Both the position numbers and the translations under genes were made by a program. From Adiantum capillus-veneris (taxonomy: Eukaryota > Streptophyta > Polypodiopsida > Polypodiales > Pteridaceae), in the NCBI GenBank assembly GCA_014529385.2, contig CM043954.1, positions 100,123,628 to 100,187,627 of the forward strand: a stretch of 64,000 bases of DNA, given 5' to 3'. Of this stretch, positions 57,477 through 64,000 are shown piece after piece. The notes under the pieces were generated by a model, which did not search any database, was not told the origin of the DNA, and saw only the letters and a list, made by a program, of their open reading frames with translations. Every line of letters begins with the position of its first letter. The stretch's first letter is position 1.

Positions 57477-60400
57477 TCATGTACCATCATAGAGCATCTT
57501 TTCCAAAGAGAGTGCTTCAGAGTCCTTGACGAGATCTTTATTGTTTGGACCCTCAGAATTTTGGCTAGAGTTACACTCATGCTTCATGTAACAATACTTA
57601 CATGAGACAGTGGCCTTTTGACAGATCTTTGGTAGATCCTTTGGTAGAAGGCGACTCAAATAGGGCTTCAAGCGATACCCATTTACTTTCCTGGAGTGCT
57701 CTTTACCATTCAAGTCCATAAGCTGATAGTAACTTGAATTGAATGCCTTCTTGACTATGTATGGCCCTTGCCATCTTGTTTCAAATTTGGCATCAAAACG
57801 ATTATCGAGTCGATTGTCATACCTTAGCACAAGATCTCCTTCATTGATGCCTTTGTCCTTCAGTTTCTTGTCAAGCTTCTCCTTTGTCTGTGTGGCTTTC
57901 CTCTTATAGCACTCGTATGCTGCTTCTCTTTTCCACTCAAGCTCAGTTAAGGTAAGAAGTCGATCCATCCATGCTTCTTGATCATCTTGTGCTGATTTGC
58001 CATGAAGTCGCATTGTTGGAATGTTTAGCTCAATTGGCTGTAAAGCCTCTTGACCATAGACCAAGTGAAATGGTGTGAACTCCGTGGCTTCCCTATATGT
58101 GGTTCGATACACCCACAAGGCACCATCCAAGAAGTCATCCCACAACTTTGTCTTGTTTTTCACCATCTTTCTAATGATGCCTGCAATGACACCATTAGCC
58201 TTCTCCACCAAACCATTTGATTGTGGGTAGTATGGTGTGCTATGACGATGTAGAATGTGAAGCTCTTCACAAACTTCTGTGAGCAAGCCCTTCCTAAACC
58301 CTGGACCATTATCATAAACAATCTCCAAAGGTGTGCCAAATCTGCAACAAATGTGATTGTACACAAACTTGATAACTGACCTCTCATTCACTCTTGCCAC
58401 ACTTTGAGCTTCCACCCACCTAGTCATATAGTCTACAGCCACTAGAATGTAGAGTTTACCATTTTCTGTCCTAGGCAGAGGACCCATAGCATCAATGACC
58501 CACTTTTCAAAGGGTCCATTTGCAAGCACTATTTGCCTTGCGCCATGCACCAACCTTCTATTTCCATTTATCTGACAATTGTGACAGCTTTTACACCAAT
58601 GTTGAACATCCACATGCAAGCTTGGCCAAACATACCCCGCAAGCAAAATCTTCTTCACAGTTGATTCTTGGGCAAAATGACCACCACATGCCTCTTCATG
58701 CAAACCTTTTAGAATGGCTGGAATTTCCTCGATAGTTGGTACTCTTCTGCACACTTGATCCTTCCCTCTTTGATAGAGGGAGCCTTCTAGGAAGAGATAG
58801 AAACTTGCCTTCTTCATGAGTCTCCTCTTCTGAGCCTTCGTGAAGTCTTGTGGAAACTCACCCTCCAAAATGTAGCCAATAATGGGAGCCAATGATTCCA
58901 ATCCCTGGTATCTCGGTTTCTTGAGAGCTGCTGCCACCATGATGACCTGCACTTCTTTCTCAACACATGTAACTGCTTGTTGTGCAAGTAAATTGGCATC
59001 TTCATTTTGTTTCCTCGGAATATGATATAGTTGCACTTCTTCAAACTGATTAAACATCCTACGAATGGCATGAACTTTTGTCCTTAAGCTTTCATTCTTG
59101 CATGCCCAAATGCCTAAAATCTGTTTAACAATGAGAAGTGCATCTCCCTTTACCATGAGACGTTTTATCCCTTGGCCAATGCACATCTTCAAACCATGAA
59201 GTAGTGTGTCGTATTTTGCTTCATTGTTGCTAGTTGAACCTGGTAGATTGACCTTCTCTTTCATGACCACCTCTCCACTTGGGTTGAGCAACACTAGCCC
59301 TCCCCCTGCTTTTCCTGTGGCTCGACGAAAAGCTCCATCAAAGAACAAGGTAAAAGCATTAGGAATACTTTTTGGTGGTGGCAATGGTAGGGTTTTTACT
59401 TCAGGCACCTTAATCTCCTTTTCATGCACCCTATAAGTGAGAATCCCTGCCAATTGTGCACGCACACTATCTTCTACCTTGAAAGAGTATTGAAACTCTT
59501 GCAACTCCATAATCCACTTTGAGATCCTAGTACTAAGATTCATTTGAGATGACACCCAAGGAAACAAATTCTCTGTGGTGAGAATTACAAAAGGTTTTGG
59601 GAGCAAGTAGGATCTAAACTTCCTTATCGCAAACATGAGAGAAAGCATCATGAGTTCTGCCTCCGTGTAGCCTCTCTCTAAAGCATTCATGACCCTACTA
59701 GCAAAGTAGATGGGCCGCATCCTGGTACTGTAGGGATCTTGTTGTAACAAAACTGCACCAATTGTTTCTTTCCCAGCACTAGAGCTAACAAAGAATGTGT
59801 ACTCCCAACAAGGAGGCATGAGTGTTGGTAGCTCTGACAAAATGGCTTTAATGTTACAAAATTACTCTTCAAGCTCATCGGACCATGCAAATTCTACTTG
59901 TTATGTCAACTTTTGCAAAGGGTGAAGTAACTCCGAGGCTAAGTGAATGAAGCGTGACATATACTTCACCTTTTGAATGAATGAGATGACCTCCTTAAGA
60001 CTCTTGGGTGATGGTAGCTCAATTAGAGCCTTTGCCTTCGAAGGATCCACTTCAATGCCTTTGCAAGAAACTTTATGACCAAGCAAGATTACTTCATCCT
60101 CACCTATATGGAACTTGTCGGGGTTGAGTTGACCTCCCATGTCGTAGAGCTTCTTTAAACCTTCTTCTACCCTTTGTAGATGCAATGATTTTGAGCTATA
60201 AATGCAGAAATCATCAATGAACACCCTTATTGACTTTCCAAAGAATGCTTGAAACACCATGTTCATGAAACGTTGGAATGTTGCAGGAGCATTTGTCAGA
60301 CCAAATGGAATGACTCTAAAAGCATAACAACCCCAAGGAGTGATAAAGGTTGTTTTCAATTGATCTTCCAATGCGATACCTATTTGAAAGTAGTCTGAGT

Positions 60401-62741
60401 AGCCATCACACACAGTGTACTTCTCATGACCAGCTACCTCATTTAGTATCTCATCCTGAAATGGGAGGGGAAAGTGATCTCTTTTTGTTGCCTCATTGAG
60501 GGGACGGTAATCCACACACACCCTCCACTTGCCATTTTTCTAAGGAGTGACAACAACAGGAGAGACCCACTCTGAATTCTCCACTAGATAAATGAAACCT
60601 GCTGCTAGAAGCTTTCTTACCTCCTTAAGTAGAGCCTGTTCCTTTATAACTCCTAGCCTTCGTAGCTTCTGAGCTTTAGGTGTGGCCTTAGGATTTAACT
60701 CAATCTTGTGTTGAACAACATCTACCCCACGCACGTCGGTGTAGTCTTTAGAAAAAAGCCTAGGAAACTTCCTTAGCACACATTTGAACTCCTCTCTTTC
60801 ATCCTTTGTAAGTGTTGTTGATAGCATACCTTCCAGCATCCCTTCATCTTGAACACCTTCGTTCTCTTGAGGACCTACCTCCTCCAAGCCTTGACAAGAG
60901 GTCTCTTGGTTGCATGGCTTAAACCTTACCCCCATGACTTCGATGGAAGACTCCTCTTCAGTAATGCTGTCGCTACTTTCTTCTTCTGAAGTGCTATCGG
61001 TCCAACCTTCTGCCGTCTCACTTTGAGATGATTCTTCATGGAGCTCCTCTTGGCGTTGCTCCTTCATGTCAAAGAAAACCTTCTTATGATTGTCATTCTT
61101 GCAAATTAATTTCCCACTCTCCCAATCCTGCAAAGCTCGCATTTTCATTAGCCATGGTCTTCCTAGGATAAATGGATAACCACTTCCCTTGGTCGACATA
61201 ACATAAAAATCCACCGCTTTCTTAATGCCAAAGGCCTCTACAAAGACATTTTTACAAATGCCTACGCACCTAGCCTTGCTATTGTTTGCCATCTTGACCT
61301 TAATTTCAGGTGTCTCATGGATGTGCATGCCTAGTCTTTGCATGAGTCCCTCTGTCATGATGCAAATTTGTGCACCCCCATCCACTAGACCTTTCCTAAC
61401 CAATCTTCCTTTGATGTAACAGTCTAGCACCGGTGTAATGTCCTCATTCATTTCAGCTTGTGCAATTTTTACAACAGGCACACTCTCTTTTACCTTTCTC
61501 CTAGTGCTAACTGCCCTTGTTAAATCCCTCCTTACTTGTGGACATAATGCAAGAAATTGAGGCCATGAAATATCAGGACCCTTACCTCTCATGTTTTCCA
61601 ACAAGTTGTACGGAGCCATACCATGTCCAAGAGGGAAGTCTTGGAGGTTGATATGACGTCGAGTCCTCTTGGTTTCCTTGGTCTCCTTTGCCTTTTTGCC
61701 TTGTCCATGGTCACTCTGTGATGTGACTCCTTCTTTCTCTTTACCTTTCCCTCGGCCACGCTTAATGCCATTGGCTTCCATGTCAACCTCATTTGAATTT
61801 GTCACCTCTACCACATGCACATTTGGATCTGGCAAAGGTGGAACTCCTTCTACCCCTTGTGGAGGTGGTCTTGGTCCATTTGGCCTTTGTAGAAGCCTTG
61901 GTTGTTGACCAGCTCCTTCTTCTGCATTCATCACTGAGTAATTCAAGTTAGGTCTCCCTGGCTCTCCACGGGGCCAAGGACAATTATACATCCCATGTCC
62001 AGACTCTCCGCAATTCCAACATTGCAAGACTCTCCTAGTTCGTGGCTCTCTCTCTTCTGACTTCTTTGCTTGTCCCTTTGGCAGGTGAATTGACAGGCTG
62101 CTTGAAGATTCATTTAACTTCTCAATCACTTCAGCCGTTACCTTAGGAAGCTCCCTAGATGTTGATGCTTGTGACTTACCTTTGGGTCTAAGACCTTCTA
62201 TTGGAACCTCTCCCCTTAAGCACTTGAGTTTCCTATACTTCTCAGAAGCCCTAGTTTCCGCTGCATCAAAAGTAGTAGGTGCACCCGCCTCAACTTTTAC
62301 CTTAAGGTCAGGAAAGAGTCCGGCTATGAACCTCTCCTTCTTTAAAAATTCTGCACCATCACCAGGGTTAGCAACATTTCATATCCATAGAGCCCAAAGA
62401 CGTAGAAACTCTTGCTTGTACAAGTAGTAGTCATCTAAGTCTTTTTGCTTATGAGAAACAATGTCTTGCCATAGTTTTTGAGTGTTTTGGGGATCAAAGA
62501 AGTATCTCTTAAAATGATTCAAAACTTCTGTGTAATTCCCCTTAACTTCCTCAGGCAAAGAGTCAAACCAAGTACTAGCATCTTTCCTAAGGACCACCTC
62601 AAACATTTCTACACGTTCTTGATCGGTTACTATCCTCTTGATACGGCAAGACATCTTGAAATTTGCTAAAAATAAATTTGCATCCTCTCCAGGCTCTCCA
62701 AAGAAAAGAGGATATCCAAACATTTGGCGTTGGCTCTCCAT
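57477..62741 (-). pseudogene. Ty3/Gypsy (Tat-like) gag-pol, nearly complete, with in-frame stops
   Basis: One minus-strand frame runs 1,754 codons from the ATG at 62741. I found only single stop codons in it (TGA 62379, TAG 60540, and two TAA between 59901 and 59841) and no frameshift. Gag comes first (MFGYPLFFGEPGEDANLFL, FKRYFFDPQNTQKLW), then a zinc knuckle CWNCGESGHGMYNC (about 62020-61970). Protease is LVDGGAQICIM, with DGG where DSG/DTG is usual. RT has YAFRVIPFGLTNAPATFQRF and FIDDF (about 60215). RNase H follows, then a second RNase H (FFDGAF, NNEAKYDTLLHGL, VKGDALL, 59345-58990). Integrase has the HHCC region (CGGHF...CKSCHNC) and the DDE triad in VIDAMG, VYDNGPG and LVEKANG (about 58500, 58310, 58200). 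No chromodomain is present. The TAG at 60540 stands where the family has Lys (PKKNGKWR). Catalytic residues look intact. Confidence 0.92.
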
Positions 62742-62751
62742 TATTATGAAA

Positions 62752-62805
62752 GATTACAACACGAGTTACAATAAGGGAGATTACAACACGAGTTACAATA
62801 AGGGA
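62752..62805. repeat. 27-bp tandem repeat, two copies
   Basis: GATTACAACACGAGTTACAA plus seven bases occurs at 62752 and 62779. It fills the gap between the gag ATG and the upstream ORF stop and may be part of the gag leader. Confidence 0.9.
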
Positions 62806-62817
62806 TACAATAGAGAT

Positions 62818-63276
62818 TTAGAACCACTCGCCTACAAATGAAGAAGTAAGAAAATACCACTCTAGGTTTTCTTCTTCAGCTATCCAAGCTTCAATGAGGT
62901 CTCGATTTGTTTGATCAAAACAAAAAGGTAGACTATTGATGAGCTCTAAGAAGGGTTGAAATTCTTCAAAGCTAAGGCGATAAACAGAAATCTCTAGAAC
63001 TTCATTTTCTAGATCCAAAAGAGCAACCACGTCCCAAGTGATAAATTGCACTTGTTCTACAATTCCCAACGCACAAGCGGTTTGTATAAAAACTAGATCT
63101 TCATGCTCGTCGAAGGCCGTGAGAAAGTAGCAATTGACTAGGAGCTTCTTTCCTTCGAGTTCCACACAGTCGGAGTGAGGCAACCTTCTCACAATTTCAT
63201 AAAGAACATCCTCATCAAGTTCAATCAAGTTTGCAAGATTTAAAGACTCCACTTGTGCTACAAAATTTCTGGACAA
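62818..63276 (-). CDS. Unknown ORF upstream of gag, paralogue a
   Basis: About 150 residues on the minus strand, ending 76 bases before the gag ATG. No in-frame ATG is present: the frame opens after a TGA at about 63306 and a non-ATG start or a spliced leader would be needed. Motifs are EDVLYEIVRRLPHSDCV, LVFIQTACALGIVEQVQF and YRLSFEEFQPFLELINSLPF. These align with the neighbouring ORF b at the same positions. The L-x-E/D...RRLP beginning resembles the first helix of an F-box, but the similarity is short. No stops interrupt it. It could be an accessory gene of the retroelement or a host gene exon. Confidence 0.5.
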   Translation of the reverse strand: MSRNFVAQVESLNLANLIELDEDVLYEIVRRLPHSDCVELEGKKLLVNCYFLTAFDEHEDLVFIQTACALGIVEQVQFITWDVVALLDLENEVLEISVYRLSFEEFQPFLELINSLPFCFDQTNRDLIEAWIAEEENLEWYFLTSSFVGEWF

Positions 63277-63322
63277 AAACTCCTTAGGATTATGGTTAAA
63301 TCATTCAAAAGCATAAAGAGAT

Positions 63323-63877
63323 TTACAATGTCTCTATGAACAAAGTGTCATAGAAAGTAGAGAAGGATGAGAATTTATACAAATTTGCAATCTTCTCTAT
63401 GCTCTCTTTATTAAGACAAGCTCTGAATAGCTGCCTATCTCCTTTGTTGAAAGCGAAAGGAAGACTATTAATAAGACGCAAATGAGGGAAAAATTCACCA
63501 AATGTGAGTCTATGAAGCATGAACTCTGGCCGCAAGTTTCCTGAAGAGTCTTCCTCAATGGTGAAATGCACTCGCCAAACGCCAAATTTCACTCTATTTA
63601 CCAATCTTAGGGCACACACTAGTTGGATGAATGCGCGGTCTTCCTTAGTGCCCAACAACAAGAGGAAAATGGAATCCACGCGTAGGACCTTCCGTCTTAA
63701 CTTCACCACCCTCTTATTATGAGGGAGACGCCTTACTACTTGCTCCTGCAACTCAATTGGTAATAGAGCTAGATCCCTAAGGATTGAACTTTCACTGCAC
63801 ACACATTCCCAGTTAGAACAAATGATCGTTTTTTTGTTTCTTGTAACAACTTGGACAAAGAAAAAACAAACATACAC
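63323..63877 (-). CDS. Unknown ORF upstream of gag, paralogue b
   Basis: About 180 residues on the minus strand, 46 bases upstream of ORF a. Motifs are LLPIELQEQVVRRLPHNKRV, DRAFIQLVCALRLVNRVKF, LHRLTFGEFFPHLRLINSLP and FAFNKGDRQLFRACL, matching ORF a along its length. No ATG lies at the listed start (GTG). A TGTGTGCAG near 63790 could be a splice acceptor, making the part from SESSILRDLALLPIEL an internal exon. LPxEL...RRLP resembles an F-box start. The role is unknown. It lies in the same direction as gag and may share its transcript. Confidence 0.5.
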   Translation of the reverse strand: MYVCFFFVQVVTRNKKTIICSNWECVCSESSILRDLALLPIELQEQVVRRLPHNKRVVKLRRKVLRVDSIFLLLLGTKEDRAFIQLVCALRLVNRVKFGVWRVHFTIEEDSSGNLRPEFMLHRLTFGEFFPHLRLINSLPFAFNKGDRQLFRACLNKESIEKIANLYKFSSFSTFYDTLFIETL

Positions 63878-64000
63878 ACTATTTTGCCAGGCTGCACTTC
63901 ATTTTAAAATAAAATGAACACATGTACATCAAAAGAAGTGTGGTAGTTGATGAGAGGTAGAATGACAGGGTTTGGTGATGCAAGAATTTCTCCTACTCTT
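63878..64000. other. Window end, no feature
   Basis: AT-rich sequence without recognised LTR or gene. The 5' LTR and primer site of the last Gypsy element should lie beyond the window. Confidence 0.5.

Overview
This window looks like nuclear DNA from a land plant with a large, repeat-filled genome, possibly a fern or gymnosperm. The evidence is the plant-type mobile elements: Ty3/Gypsy elements with a second RNase H, a Ty1/Copia element primed by initiator tRNA-Met, an APE-type LINE and a DUF659 hAT transposon. Long AT-rich gene-free stretches, many (GA)n/(CT)n/(CA)n tracts, plant FCP1/NIF-like phosphatase sequences and a pectin methylesterase exon fit too. No intact conventional host gene was found. 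Almost every coding region carries in-frame stops or frameshifts.

Layout. 1-950: 5' end of a minus-strand Copia element (LTR, PBS, start of gag). 1183-1431: compound microsatellite. 1450-5640: decayed minus-strand LINE. 6099-13985: rearranged Gypsy (Tat-like) element whose two flanking LTRs point in opposite directions. 14938-22483: hAT DNA transposon with a perfect 8-bp target duplication, carrying a transposase (+) and, on the other strand, a protein-kinase-like gene and a third unknown gene. 22.5-24.4 kb: non-coding, with a degenerate minisatellite. 24.4-29.5 kb: minus-strand remnants of two FCP1/NIF-like phosphatase units plus unknown exons, with a 21-nt motif repeated between them. 29.97-30.22 kb: orphan first exon of a pectin methylesterase. 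31.2-32.2 kb: first copy of an unknown spliced gene family. 32.3-34.7 kb: truncated chromovirus Gypsy. 34.7-40.5 kb: mostly featureless, with several tandem duplications. 40.6-47.1 kb: Gypsy gag-pol lacking an integrase (+). 47.1-49.2 kb: non-coding, with three spaced palindromes. 49.2-52.5 kb: decayed gag-like/coiled-coil ORF (+). 52.8-54.8 kb: second, longer copy of the unknown spliced family. About 54.8 kb to the window end: nearly complete minus-strand Tat-like Gypsy with two related extra ORFs upstream of gag.

The strongest candidates for undescribed biology are: (i) the hAT transposon that carries a kinase-like gene and a third gene, with CGATCG boxes phased at exactly 16 bp near both ends; (ii) the two-copy spliced gene family, which keeps its exon borders between copies; (iii) the pair of paralogous ORFs directly upstream of gag in the last Gypsy element. 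All calls come from reading the sequence; no database searches were run.
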